Source of the DNA: Streptomyces clavuligerus
GTDB taxonomy: Bacteria > Actinomycetota > Actinomycetes > Streptomycetales > Streptomycetaceae
Direction of reading: 5' to 3'
DNA: 64,000 nt
Assembly: GCF_005519465.1 (NCBI RefSeq)
Contig: NZ_CP027858.1
Coordinates: forward strand, 310,001 to 374,000
Shown: positions 25,440-34,571 of the stretch, piece after piece
Layout of the letters: each line of letters begins with the position of its first letter
Position numbering within the stretch: position 1 is the stretch's first letter
Notes under the pieces: model-generated
What the model was told of the DNA's origin: nothing
Database searches by the model: none
Seen by the model: the letters and a program-made list of their open reading frames with translations, nothing else
Made by a program: the position numbers and the translations under genes

Positions 25440-26723
25440 ATGCGATTCCCCACGTCCCTTCGCACGCACCCTGCCGTGCTGGCCGCGCCCTTCATCGGCC
25501 TCTTCTTCGGCTATGTCTTCCTCACGAGCACCCGGCGTATCGAACATCTGATAACCCTGCCGTGGGCGGCGCAGGCGGCGTCGTACGCACTGCACGCCCC
25601 CGTCCCGATGGCCGCGGCGGCAGCGGCGGGACTGACCGCCGTGGAAGCCACCCGGCTCAGGGCCCTGGGCACCTGGGACTCGGGCACGGTCAGGCCCACA
25701 TGGCGCATCGCGGTACAGCCGGTCCTCATCACCGTGGTGTCCCTGTCGACGCTGGTCGCCGGAGTCATGGCGGGCGGACTGTGGGTGGTCGGGGTCCTTC
25801 CCGATCTGTACGCACTGCACCTCATGGCCATCGTGGTGGTCCTGCTCACCGCCCACGCCGTCATCGGATTCGTCGTCGGCCGCCGTCTGCACGCGCTCTA
25901 CTCCGCACCGCTGGTCTCGGTGCTGGCCTTCATGGGCATCAGCTTTCCGCTGGGCACGGACAGCTTCTGGGCGCACCACATCACCGGGTCGGTCAACTGG
26001 GTGGGGTTCGGCGAGGCGTACTCGCCCGCCATGACGGTGGCCGCGCTGCTTCCCACCGTGTGCCTGGCTCTCGCCTGTGTCACCCTGGCCGGGGCGCGCC
26101 GCGACCCCATCCGTCATATCTCCCTCTCCCTCGTCCTCGCGATCGGCGGCCTGGTCGGCGCCTATGGCATCACCAAGGACTGGCGTTCGATCCCGCCGAC
26201 CGCCAAGGGCCTGGCCCCGGTCGTCTGCGCGGGGGAGCGGCCCCGGGTCTGTCTGCCCGAGGCCGGCTCCGACCACATCGCTGACGTCCGGTCCACCCTC
26301 GCGAACATGACGGACCGGCTGGCGGCCAAGGGCGTCATCCCCCGGGTACCCCGGCTCGTCACCGATGCCATCGTGGCGGACGACCGGCGGATCGACACCG
26401 CAGGGGAGAGCTGGACACTGGCCCTCACGGGAGGCGACGCGCGTCAGGCCCTCCGGGAGGACATCGCCATCTCCGTCGTCGGCATGCCGTGCGAGAACCC
26501 GGACTGGAACGTGCTGCACTACAACACCCTCTGGGCGGCCCAGACCATAGGGGTCGGAGAGGACTATCTGGAGTGGCTCTCCCGGGAGACCCAGGAGTTC
26601 AGCCAGGGCCAGACCAAGGAGCAGCTTCTCGCCGAGACGGCCAGAGTGAGCGGACTCCCCCTGCCGGACCAGAAGACCTGGTACGCCCAGCAGCTCCGAT
26701 CCGCCTGCCCGACAGGCCGCTGA
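25440..26723 (+). CDS. Polytopic membrane protein with C-terminal soluble domain
   Basis: 427 aa. About six hydrophobic segments lie in the first ~245 residues (AAPFIGLFFGYVFL; VLITVVSLSTLVAGVMAG; LMAIVVVLLTAHAVIGFVVG; VSVLAFMGISFPLG; AALLPTVCLALACVTLAG; ISLSLVLAIGGLVGAYG). A ~180-residue hydrophilic part with several Cys follows (VVCAGERPRVCLP, GMPCENP, SACPTGR) and is probably extracytoplasmic. It is followed one base later by another membrane protein and then an ABC ATPase, so it is likely a permease or accessory subunit of an ABC-2-like transporter. No named family assigned. Confidence 0.75.
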   Translation: MRFPTSLRTHPAVLAAPFIGLFFGYVFLTSTRRIEHLITLPWAAQAASYALHAPVPMAAAAAAGLTAVEATRLRALGTWDSGTVRPTWRIAVQPVLITVVSLSTLVAGVMAGGLWVVGVLPDLYALHLMAIVVVLLTAHAVIGFVVGRRLHALYSAPLVSVLAFMGISFPLGTDSFWAHHITGSVNWVGFGEAYSPAMTVAALLPTVCLALACVTLAGARRDPIRHISLSLVLAIGGLVGAYGITKDWRSIPPTAKGLAPVVCAGERPRVCLPEAGSDHIADVRSTLANMTDRLAAKGVIPRVPRLVTDAIVADDRRIDTAGESWTLALTGGDARQALREDIAISVVGMPCENPDWNVLHYNTLWAAQTIGVGEDYLEWLSRETQEFSQGQTKEQLLAETARVSGLPLPDQKTWYAQQLRSACPTGR

Positions 26724-26724
26724 C

Positions 26725-27312
26725 ATGATCTGGTGGATACGTCAGCGAGGCGCCCTCGGGCTGCTGCCCGCCGCGCTGCTCGCCTTCGTCCTGGGCACCG
26801 CCATGACCAGCGGGGTGGTGGTCGTCCTCCCCTCGTTCCTGGGGCACTACGCCACGGTGACGGAGCTGAGCAACTTCGTCGCCCTCATCCCCGGCGTCGC
26901 CGTGATCGCCTGTCTTGAGCGGCGGATGCCTTCGGTGGAACGCTCCGCGGTCCGCCGCGTCGACGCGAGGGACATCCTGCTGGTGTCCGGCTTCGCACTG
27001 CTCGCGACGGCGGCGGCTGCGGGAATGTCCCTCCTGGGGCCGGACGCCACCTTGGCAGCCGCGCGGAACAACCTGCTCTTCTGTGGACTCGCCCTGGGCG
27101 CCTGGCCCCTGATCGGCCATCGCGCGCCCCTGGTCCCCGTCTTCTGGATGATCCAGGCCATGTTCCTCGGCGGCCGGAGCCGCGACGATCCCCACCCCTG
27201 GGTGATCGTCACCGAGGCGCCTCAGGTCGCCCATGCCGCCGTGGGGGCCGCCGCTGTCTTCCTGGCCGGGCTTCTCTCCCTCCGCTGCTTCACATCAAGG
27301 ACCGACCGATGA
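26725..27312 (+). CDS. Membrane protein, probable ABC transporter permease partner
   Basis: 195 aa, about five or six hydrophobic segments (LLPAALLAFVLGTAMTSG; FVALIPGVAVIACL; ILLVSGFALLATAAAAGM; LLFCGLALGAWPLIG; VFWMIQAMFLGG; AHAAVGAAAVFLAGLLSL). Starts 1 nt after the previous stop, and its stop overlaps the ATPase start (ATGA). Coupling implies a complex with the 25440 and 27309 products. No family name recognised. Confidence 0.75.
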   Translation: MIWWIRQRGALGLLPAALLAFVLGTAMTSGVVVVLPSFLGHYATVTELSNFVALIPGVAVIACLERRMPSVERSAVRRVDARDILLVSGFALLATAAAAGMSLLGPDATLAAARNNLLFCGLALGAWPLIGHRAPLVPVFWMIQAMFLGGRSRDDPHPWVIVTEAPQVAHAAVGAAAVFLAGLLSLRCFTSRTDR

Positions 27313-28058
27313 CTCTGCTGCTCGACCGCGTCACGTTCCGCTACCGTCGCTGGGAGCGCCCCGTTCTCTCCGACTTCAGCTACGAAGTCCCCGACGAGGG
27401 CCTGACGATCCTGCTCGGCCCCAATGGAGCGGGAAAGTCGACGACGATGTCCCTGCTGGCCGGCACGGCGGCACCCCGGGCCGGGCGGGTCCTGCTCAAG
27501 GGTTCGGCCCTCACCTCCACCCGTCGTGAGTACCGCCGCCATGTGGCATGGCTGCCCCAGCGGGTGCCGACATCGCGGCAGTTGACCGCCCGTGAGTATG
27601 TGGCGTACATGGCCTGGCTGAAGGGCGAGAGCCGCACCGGCGCGTGGGAGCGCGCGGGAGCCGTCCTCGACCAGGTGGGGCTCGCCGAGCAGAGTGGCCG
27701 GAAGACGGCCAAGCTCTCCGGCGGCCAGCTCCGCCGCGTCGGCATCGCCTGCGCCCTCGCCCACGACGCGCGGGTGATCCTCCTCGACGAGCCCACGGCC
27801 GGTCTCGACCCGCACCAGCGCACGGTCTTCCGGGACGTGCTGCGGACGGTCGCCGCCCGCATCCCGGTACTGATGTCCACCCATGACATCGCCGACCTGG
27901 CCGACGAGGCGAACACAGTCTCCCTCATGGACCGCGGCCGCATCCTCCACCACGGTGGCACCCAGAGCTTCCTGGACCACGCCCGCCCCGACGCCGCTCC
28001 CGCCCGTCAGGCCGAGTCCGCGTACGCCGTCCTCATGAAGCTCAAGGACAGCGGCTGA
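27309..28058 (+). CDS. ABC transporter ATP-binding protein
   Basis: 249 aa ATPase. Walker A GPNGAGKST (37-45), Q-loop WLPQRVP, signature LSGGQLRR, Walker B VILLDEPTAG, and switch His in STHDIADLADE. Resembles the ABC-2/drug and bacteriocin exporter ATPases rather than importers; no solute-binding protein is nearby. With the two membrane proteins upstream it could export or give immunity to the secreted protein at 24951. Confidence 0.92.
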   Translation: MTLLLDRVTFRYRRWERPVLSDFSYEVPDEGLTILLGPNGAGKSTTMSLLAGTAAPRAGRVLLKGSALTSTRREYRRHVAWLPQRVPTSRQLTAREYVAYMAWLKGESRTGAWERAGAVLDQVGLAEQSGRKTAKLSGGQLRRVGIACALAHDARVILLDEPTAGLDPHQRTVFRDVLRTVAARIPVLMSTHDIADLADEANTVSLMDRGRILHHGGTQSFLDHARPDAAPARQAESAYAVLMKLKDSG

Positions 28059-28129
28059 TCGGACCCGCTCGCCCCGGGCCCCGATGCGCCGAGCAGCCGG
28101 CTCCCCGGGAACGATCCCCCGCCGCGTTC

Positions 28130-28135
28130 TACAAT
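28130..28135 (+). promoter_or_regulatory. Candidate -10 element (TACAAT)
   Basis: TACAAT in the gap between the ABC genes and the acyltransferase gene, about 60 nt before its ATG. No convincing -35 is present at 17 bp. Weak evidence. Confidence 0.25.
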
Positions 28136-28197
28136 GGCAGCGCGTACCTACCGGGGCAGATCCCGCACTCACCGGGGGAGATGCGGCGGAGACACAC

Positions 28198-29151
28198 ATG
28201 AGTCCAGATCCCGCGTTTCTCTTCCCAGGGCAGGAGTCCTACCTGCCCGGGGTATGGCGGTATCTGCGGGGCGGCAGTCCCGCCGCCGACGAGGCGATCC
28301 GTACCGTCGAGGCCGTCGCGGCCGGTCACGGTTGTCCGCCCGTCATCCCGCTGCTCGTGAACAGGGAGCGGACCGACGGCGGACCGCCCGGGTGGGAGCA
28401 GCGGCAGCTCGCGGTCCTCGCCGCGTCGCTGGCGCTGGCGGGTTATCTGGGGTCGGTGCACCGCGTGGCGCCCGGGGCGGTGTGCGGTCATGGTTCGGGG
28501 GGTTTCGCCGCGTTGGCCGCCGCCGGGGTGCTGTCGGTCCATGACGCCGCCGCCGCGCTCTGCGAGCGGATCGCGGTGCTGCGGTCCCAGCGGCTGCTGC
28601 CCGGGGGGATGCTGGCGCTGGAGGCTTCGCGGGAACGGGTCGAGGCGCTGCTGGACGATGTCGGCGAGCCCGAGGTGGTGCGGGCGGGGCGGGACACGGC
28701 ACGGCGGTTCGTGGTGTCCGGGCCGCTGTTCGCCCTCTCCCGGGTCCGGCGGGCGGCCGAGGAGGCGGGGGTGGCGGGTGCCCGGCTTCCGGTGCCGTAC
28801 GCCTTCCACCACCCGGCGCTGGCTCCGGTGGCCGAACGGCTGCGTGAGCGGCTGCGCGGCCTGGACGCCCGGCCCTCCCGCTGTCCCGTGTACTCGGCGG
28901 TGGAGCTGCGGTTCCTGCGGCCGGGGCGGGACGACCTCGCCGACTGGCTCGCCGCGGATCTCATCGCCCCGCTGTCCTGGTACTCCGTCCCGGGCGCCCT
29001 GCGCGACACGGGCATCGGGTCCTTCGTCGCCTGCGGCCCCGGCGACACGCTCGCCCGGTGGATCGGGCAGGACGACCCCGGAGCCCGCTGCGCGGCACCC
29101 CTCCCCGGGCCCGCCACCCCCTTGGAGGTCGCGGCGGCCCTCGCCCCGTGA
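28198..29151 (+). CDS. Acyltransferase (FabD/PKS AT fold) with altered active site
   Basis: 317 aa, alone-standing acyltransferase of the malonyl-CoA:ACP transacylase fold: FLFPGQESYLPG start, a GHxxGG nucleophile elbow, and PYAFHHPAL for the His region. The canonical GHSxG is here G97-H98-G99-S100-G101: the nucleophilic Ser position holds Gly and Ser is displaced by one. Activity as a normal transacylase is therefore doubtful unless Ser100 takes over. It lacks an adjacent ACP or ketosynthase domain. Its neighbours are the convergent acyl-CoA ligase and the following biosynthetic genes, to which it may belong. Confidence 0.75.
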   Translation: MSPDPAFLFPGQESYLPGVWRYLRGGSPAADEAIRTVEAVAAGHGCPPVIPLLVNRERTDGGPPGWEQRQLAVLAASLALAGYLGSVHRVAPGAVCGHGSGGFAALAAAGVLSVHDAAAALCERIAVLRSQRLLPGGMLALEASRERVEALLDDVGEPEVVRAGRDTARRFVVSGPLFALSRVRRAAEEAGVAGARLPVPYAFHHPALAPVAERLRERLRGLDARPSRCPVYSAVELRFLRPGRDDLADWLAADLIAPLSWYSVPGALRDTGIGSFVACGPGDTLARWIGQDDPGARCAAPLPGPATPLEVAAALAP

Positions 29152-29237
29152 CCCCGGGACTTCCCGGGCCTCCCGGACGGAAGCGCGCCCTGGCCGTGGA
29201 TCTGTCCCCTTCGCTGTCCCGGGCGGGCTCCTGCCCT

Positions 29238-30803
29238 TCAGCGAGCGGGTCCGCCGGGGTCGTCGGGTTCCACGGCCCGGCCCGTGTTCGGGGCGGCTCC
29301 GGGGCGAGGAGGGGCGGTCGTCGCACAGATCTCGCGCAGACGGTGCTTGGCCACCTTGCCGGTGCTGTTGCGCGGCAGTGCGTCCGTGAGGACGACAGCG
29401 TGGGGAATCTTGTAGCGGGCGAGCCGCCCGTCGAGGAAGGCGAGGATCTCCTCGCCGGTGGCCCCGGCGCCCGGCGTCCGGACGATCACGGCACAACCCA
29501 CCTCGCCCCAGGTCGCGTCGGGTACGCCGATCACGGCGCAGTCGGCGACGGCCGGATGCTCGAACAGCGCCTTCTCCACCTCCACGGGGGAGATGTTCTC
29601 CCCACCCGAGATGATCATGTCCTTGGCACGGTCGACGACGGTGACGTACCCGTCCTCGTCCTGCGTCACCACGTCGCCCGAGTGGAGCCAGCCGTCGGCG
29701 AAGGCGGCCTCGTTCTCCTCGGACGGGCCCCAGTAGCCGGAGGTGACGGTGGGGCCCTCGACGAGCAGCTCACCGCGCTCACCGCGTTCGACGTCGTCCC
29801 CGGCGCGGTCCACGATCCGGATGTCGTTGAAGAAGTGCGGCAGACCGGCGCTGCCCGCCTTGGTCAGGGCGTTCTCCGCGTCCAGCAGACACACGCCGGG
29901 GGACGCCTCGGTCAGGCCGTAGCCCTGGAGAAAGCGCAGCCCTCGATCCTTGTACAGCCGGATGAGCGCGGGCGGCACCGGCGCTCCGCCGCAGAGCATC
30001 GTCCGCACCGACGACAGGTCGGCCGCGTCGAACCGCTCCGCGGCGGCGATCTGCTGGAACATCGCCGGGACGCCGAACATCAGCGTGACACCGTGCTCCT
30101 CGATCAGGTCGAGCGTACGTGTCGGGGAGAACGACTCCTCCAGAACGAGCGTGCCGCCCTTGAGCAGCACCGGCAGGCACGTCATGTTGAGCGCCGCGGT
30201 GTGGAACAGCGGTGCCGACAGCAGTGTCACCTCGTCGGAGGCGAGGTCGGCGTCCACGAGGACGTTGACGCTGTTCCAGGTGATGTTGCCGTGGCTGAGG
30301 ACGACCCCCTTGGCCCGGCCCGTCGTCCCCGAGGTGTACATGATGACGGCGTTGTCGTCGCGGGAGACGCTCTCGTCGAGAGGAGTGCCGTCGGCCCGGG
30401 CCAGCGCGTCCTCGTAGGTGTCGTCGACGGGGACGGTCCGGCCGACGGGGCAGTCGCGGGCGAACGCGTCGAACGCGGGGGCGTGCACCAGCAGGGAGGT
30501 ACCGGAGTCGGTGAGGCAGTGCCGCAGCTCGGGGGCGGCGAGCCGGGTGTTCAACGGGACGAGGACCGCGCCGAGTTGCCCCGCCGCGAACAGGGTCTCC
30601 AGCAGCGCGGGATGGTTCGCGCCGAGGAATCCGACGCGGTCGCCGCGGCGGACCCCGAGGCCGCGCAGATGGTGGGCGAGACGGGTGGTCCGCTCGTCCC
30701 ACTGCGCGTAGGTGTACCGGAGGTCCCGGTGGACGACGGCACAGCGGTGAGGGGTCTTGCGGGCACGCCGTCGAATCCAGGAGCCGATGCCTTGGTCACG
30801 CAC
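29238..30803 (-). CDS. Acyl-CoA ligase (AMP-binding, long-chain/aryl type)
   Basis: 521 aa ANL-superfamily ligase: forms an acyl-adenylate and then the CoA thioester. P-loop motif MYTSGTTGRAKG, A5-like QGYGLTEAS, A7 (DGWLHSGDVV), A8 (DRAKDMIISGGENISP) and C-terminal catalytic Lys in PRNSTGKVAK are all present. The GTG at 30803 was chosen: GGGAGGAG lies directly upstream, whereas earlier in-frame ATGs lack a ribosome site. It is divergent from the P450. Beside an MIO lyase, the likely substrate is a cinnamate-type or beta-amino acid, an inference from context; a fatty acid cannot be excluded. Confidence 0.9.
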   Translation of the reverse strand: MRDQGIGSWIRRRARKTPHRCAVVHRDLRYTYAQWDERTTRLAHHLRGLGVRRGDRVGFLGANHPALLETLFAAGQLGAVLVPLNTRLAAPELRHCLTDSGTSLLVHAPAFDAFARDCPVGRTVPVDDTYEDALARADGTPLDESVSRDDNAVIMYTSGTTGRAKGVVLSHGNITWNSVNVLVDADLASDEVTLLSAPLFHTAALNMTCLPVLLKGGTLVLEESFSPTRTLDLIEEHGVTLMFGVPAMFQQIAAAERFDAADLSSVRTMLCGGAPVPPALIRLYKDRGLRFLQGYGLTEASPGVCLLDAENALTKAGSAGLPHFFNDIRIVDRAGDDVERGERGELLVEGPTVTSGYWGPSEENEAAFADGWLHSGDVVTQDEDGYVTVVDRAKDMIISGGENISPVEVEKALFEHPAVADCAVIGVPDATWGEVGCAVIVRTPGAGATGEEILAFLDGRLARYKIPHAVVLTDALPRNSTGKVAKHRLREICATTAPPRPGAAPNTGRAVEPDDPGGPAR

Positions 30804-30990
30804 GCGGACTCTCCTCCCCATCGGGCCCTTGAGCGTCGAGACGGTGTCCTTGGATGTCAAGCGGAAGGCGGAGGCCGTCCGCTTCCCACTAGCGTATCCA
30901 GCAGACGCAGCGGCCCGTCAGAGGAATGCCACCGAAGCGACCGACCGTTGTGGCCGTCTCCCGGCATCCGAGCAGGAACGAGGTCAGCTG

Positions 30991-32211
30991 GTGGACCCAC
31001 GGATTCGCGCCGCCGGTCAGGCGCTGGCCACCCCTTCGGTGTACGCGGACGAGGAACGGTTGCACCAGGCGCTGGGTCTGCTCCGGCGGCAGGCGCCCGT
31101 GCACTGGGTCGACGCGCCCGGGTACCGGCCGTTCTGGGCCGTCACCCGGCATGCCGACATCATGGAGATCGGGCGGGCGAACCGCCGGTTCCGCAACGGG
31201 CCGCGGCCGGTCCTCATGCCCGCGGCGATGGAGCGGAGAGCAGCCGCAGCGGAGCCGGGGCTCCGCACCCTCATCCATCTGGATGATCCGGACCATGGCC
31301 CGCTCCGGGCCGTCGGCGCCGACTGGTTCAGGACCCGGGCCCTGGGTGACGAGGTACGCGGCCGCATCGCCGATATCGCGAGACGGCGGGTCGACAGAAT
31401 GGCAGAGCTGCGCGGAGCGTGCGATATCGCCGTCGATGTGGCGCATCCGTTCTCGCTGTACTCCATCCTGTCGCTCCTGGGCCTGCCGGACTCGGACTAC
31501 CGGAGGATTCTGGAGCTGACCCGGCGTCTGCGGGGCAGCGACCCCGACGCGTTCCTCGCGGCCCAGGCCGGCTTGTTCCGCCACTTCCAGGCGGTGGCCA
31601 CGGATCGGGTGTCGCGTCCGACGGAGGATCTGGCGTCGTACACGGCCCATGCGCGGATCGACGGCGAACGGCTGTCCAGCGGGGAGGCGGCTTCCTTTCT
31701 CGTCACGATCGCGACCGCCGGACACGACACCGTGGCGAGCGTGGTGTCCGGCGGTCTCCACGCGCTGATCGACCATCCTGAGCAGCTCGACCGGTTACGG
31801 GACGATCCATCGGTCATGCCGTCCGCCGTCAACGAGATGATCCGCTGGGTGACTCCCACCAAGTCGTTCATGCGGACCGCCACCGAGGACTACGACCTGC
31901 GCGAAGTCACCATCCGCGCGGGGGACGCGGTGCTGCTGAGCTACGCGTCCGCCAATCGCGACGAGAGCGTGTACACGGACGATCCGTTCAGATTCGATGT
32001 GACCCGCAGTCCGAATCGCCATCTGTCCTTCGGCTTCGGCCCGCACCACTGTCTCGGTGCCGCTCTGGCCAGGATGGAGATCGGCGCGTTCTTCGCGGAA
32101 CTCCTCCCCCGGCTGCGCCGTATCGAGCTCGCCGGTCCACCGGTTCTGACGGCCGGCACGTTCGTCGGAGGACTCAGACACCTTCCTGTCACCTACGAGT
32201 TGAACGGTTGA
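30991..32211 (+). CDS. Cytochrome P450
   Basis: 406 aa class I bacterial P450. I-helix TAGHDTVAS (oxygen-activation Thr), E-x-x-R in NEMIRW, and heme loop FGFGPHHCLG with Cys354. The GTG at 30991 gives the standard length and has GAGG upstream; longer frames overlap the divergent ligase. Codon 269 (31795-31797, in DRLRD) is TTA, so translation depends on bldA tRNA. It is followed 38 bp later by an FAD monooxygenase, so both probably oxidise the product of the locus. No ferredoxin gene is adjacent. Confidence 0.92.
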   Translation: MDPRIRAAGQALATPSVYADEERLHQALGLLRRQAPVHWVDAPGYRPFWAVTRHADIMEIGRANRRFRNGPRPVLMPAAMERRAAAAEPGLRTLIHLDDPDHGPLRAVGADWFRTRALGDEVRGRIADIARRRVDRMAELRGACDIAVDVAHPFSLYSILSLLGLPDSDYRRILELTRRLRGSDPDAFLAAQAGLFRHFQAVATDRVSRPTEDLASYTAHARIDGERLSSGEAASFLVTIATAGHDTVASVVSGGLHALIDHPEQLDRLRDDPSVMPSAVNEMIRWVTPTKSFMRTATEDYDLREVTIRAGDAVLLSYASANRDESVYTDDPFRFDVTRSPNRHLSFGFGPHHCLGAALARMEIGAFFAELLPRLRRIELAGPPVLTAGTFVGGLRHLPVTYELNG

Positions 32212-32249
32212 CGCACGGCACCGCACGGCACGACGGCGAGGGGAGAACG

Positions 32250-33419
32250 ATGAACCGCGATCAGCATGTGCTCATCGTCGGAGCGGGGGTCGGCGGCCTC
32301 TGTCTGGCGCAAGGGCTGCGGCGCGCGGGAGTCGGCTGCTCGGTGTACGAACGCTCACCCGGCCTGCCCGGGGAAGGCAATCTCCTGCACCTGAACCGGG
32401 AGGGCGGCGATGCGCTGCGCCGCTGCCTGCCCAGCCGTCTCTACGAGTTGTATGTGGCCACATCGTGTCGCACACCCCGTCGTGACCTGGTCGTCCTGGT
32501 CGATCATCTCGGCAGGGAGATCGGCACGCTCCCCCATGTCGGGCCTGCCAACGACCCGGTCACGCCGCACACGTCCGTGCACCGCAGAACGCTGTGCCAG
32601 ATCCTGCTCGCCGGTCTCACCGGCACGGTCCACTTCGGGACGGAGGCGACCGGGTACCGGCGGGACGGCGGCGATATCGTCCTGGAACTCGCCGACGGCG
32701 GCAGCGCGCGGGGCACCTTGCTGGTGGGTGCCGACGGGATCAATTCGACGGTGCGGCGCCGACTGCTGCCCGCGGTGGACGTCGTCCCCCTGGTCCAGCA
32801 CGCCCTGTTGACGCAGGCTCCGCTCACCGACGCGCTGTCCGCCGTGCTGCTCCCCGCGTTCGAGGACAGCTTCGTCATGGTCCGGGACGCCGCGGGAACG
32901 CATCTGGCCGCGGGCCTCTTCCAGCCCCGCAGTTCACCGGAGCGGGCGACGGCGGCGATCGCGCCGGACGTACGGCTGGACCCGGTCGATGACTATGTCG
33001 CGGTCAATCTCGAGCTGACCGGCCCCGGACTCGGTGAAGCGGATTTCTTCCGCGCGCCCAGGGAATTCCTGCACTCCTTGATGCGCGAGGCGGTCCGGGA
33101 CTGGCATCCCGGACTGCGTGGCCTTGTCGACTGCGTCTCCCCGCCGTCCATCACTCCACGGACCATCCGGATGCTCTCCCCGGCCCCCCTGTGGCCCACG
33201 GGCAACGTCACCCTGCTCGGTGACGCGATCCACGCCATGCCCCCGAAGTACGGGCACGGCGCCAACAGCACGCTGCGCGACGCCGCCGACCTGGTGTCCG
33301 CGCTGACGGCGGACGCGCCCCTGCCTGAGTCGCTGGCCCGGTACGAGGAAGCCATGCGCGCCAGGACCTTTCCCCTGCTGGAGAAGGCGATCGCGGAGCT
33401 GGACACCGCTCCCCCGTGA
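32250..33419 (+). CDS. FAD-dependent monooxygenase (PHBH/salicylate hydroxylase type)
   Basis: 389 aa group A flavoprotein. N-terminal Rossmann motif VLIVGAGVGGLCLAQGL, VGADGINSTVRRRL (DG motif), and GDAIHAMPPKYGHGANSTLRDA (GD motif with ribose contact). No signal or membrane segment. The ATG at 32250 has GAGGGGAG upstream. Runs in the same direction as the P450 and converges on the ketosynthase gene (12 bp). Typical reactions are ring hydroxylation or epoxidation; the substrate here is not evident. Confidence 0.9.
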   Translation: MNRDQHVLIVGAGVGGLCLAQGLRRAGVGCSVYERSPGLPGEGNLLHLNREGGDALRRCLPSRLYELYVATSCRTPRRDLVVLVDHLGREIGTLPHVGPANDPVTPHTSVHRRTLCQILLAGLTGTVHFGTEATGYRRDGGDIVLELADGGSARGTLLVGADGINSTVRRRLLPAVDVVPLVQHALLTQAPLTDALSAVLLPAFEDSFVMVRDAAGTHLAAGLFQPRSSPERATAAIAPDVRLDPVDDYVAVNLELTGPGLGEADFFRAPREFLHSLMREAVRDWHPGLRGLVDCVSPPSITPRTIRMLSPAPLWPTGNVTLLGDAIHAMPPKYGHGANSTLRDAADLVSALTADAPLPESLARYEEAMRARTFPLLEKAIAELDTAPP

Positions 33420-33431
33420 CCGGACGGGGGC

Positions 33432-34568
33432 TCACGGCCGCCAGCCCCCTTCCGGCACCGTCAGCGAGAACGCGCCACAGGAGAAACTCAGTCCAAAGGC
33501 CATGACGATCCCCTCGCCCGCGGTGCGGAGGACCGGTTCGGCCAGCATCAGCGGGACCGAGCAGCCGATCGTGTTCCCGTACCGCCGCAGCACACGATAG
33601 GAGGACGCGACCACCGGACTGTCGGTGGGCACGCCGAATTCCGCGCACAAGCTGTCCAGTATGCGCTTGCTTCCCGTGTGCATCAGCATCAGCGACGCGT
33701 CCGCGGGGCGGTCCAGGCCGCACTCCCCCGTGGCGATCAACGATCTCACGGTGGCGCTCGCGTAGGCCCTTCCACGGGCCGAGACATCCGGGCTCAGGGT
33801 GTAGAGCCTGCGCCCGTACACCTCCGGGATGTCCGACCCCCCGTCGGGCACGGTGCCCAGTTCAGCGTCCTCGGGCCGCTCGTTGGTCACTCCCGCGACC
33901 GGGCCGAGGACCGGGCCGGGGCCGTCCGCGCCGAGCAGCATGCCCACCGAGGCGTCGCCGAAGAGGAAGCCGTGCATGGCGTCCACGGTCTCCTGGCGGC
34001 GCTCCGGCGCTATCTCGTTGAAGTGCAGATAGCGGCCGGGAAGTGGTGGGGAGAGCGGGGTGATGGCGTCCATGAAGCTCACCAGGACATGCTTGTCCGG
34101 ATGGCAGGTGAGGTACCACCGAGCGGTCTCCACCACCTTCGCGATCGCCGAGCAGCCCATATAGCTGATGCTGAGGCTGGAGGCGTCCCGGGGGATCTCG
34201 GGGATCAGGGCGAACAGATCGCACACCAGGCTCGGCAGCAGCCGGCCGGGGCTGCTGGTCACCCCGAGGACCAGGCCGACGGAGCCGAAGTCGGCCCCCG
34301 CCCTGTCCATACAGCGCCGTACCGCGGCGGCGGCCAGTTCACCGGCCGGTGTGGCGAGTTCGGGGGTGGCCCCGGCGAACAGCACCTCCGGGAAGTTGGC
34401 GAGCACGGAATGCCTGCTGTCGACACCGAGGGACGACAGCATCTCCCGCAGCGGGCCGGAGAGCCGGTCACCGGAGGCCGCGAGCAGTTCGCCGGTCGTC
34501 CACCGCGGGCCCGGGAGCTCGGCGACGACCGAGACGATCCGCGGGTCGACCGTGCCCCGGGCTCCCAT
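33432..34568 (-). CDS. Thiolase-fold ketosynthase (KAS III / type III PKS-like)
   Basis: 378 aa. Catalytic triad visible as Cys139 (SYMGCSAIAK), His297 (LMLMHTGSKRILDSL) and Asn332 (RRYGNTIGCSVPL). The H-x-G-x-K-x-I-L-D block and YGN segment look more like type III PKS/chalcone-synthase enzymes, while FLFGDASVG and length are compatible with KAS III. It would condense a CoA-bound starter with malonyl-CoA without a carrier protein, consistent with the absence of ACP genes. A GGGAGGG ribosome site precedes the ATG. It is the last gene of the 37015-to-33432 operon (3 bp after the SDR). Confidence 0.8.
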   Translation of the reverse strand: MGARGTVDPRIVSVVAELPGPRWTTGELLAASGDRLSGPLREMLSSLGVDSRHSVLANFPEVLFAGATPELATPAGELAAAAVRRCMDRAGADFGSVGLVLGVTSSPGRLLPSLVCDLFALIPEIPRDASSLSISYMGCSAIAKVVETARWYLTCHPDKHVLVSFMDAITPLSPPLPGRYLHFNEIAPERRQETVDAMHGFLFGDASVGMLLGADGPGPVLGPVAGVTNERPEDAELGTVPDGGSDIPEVYGRRLYTLSPDVSARGRAYASATVRSLIATGECGLDRPADASLMLMHTGSKRILDSLCAEFGVPTDSPVVASSYRVLRRYGNTIGCSVPLMLAEPVLRTAGEGIVMAFGLSFSCGAFSLTVPEGGWRP

Positions 34569-34571
34569 GGA

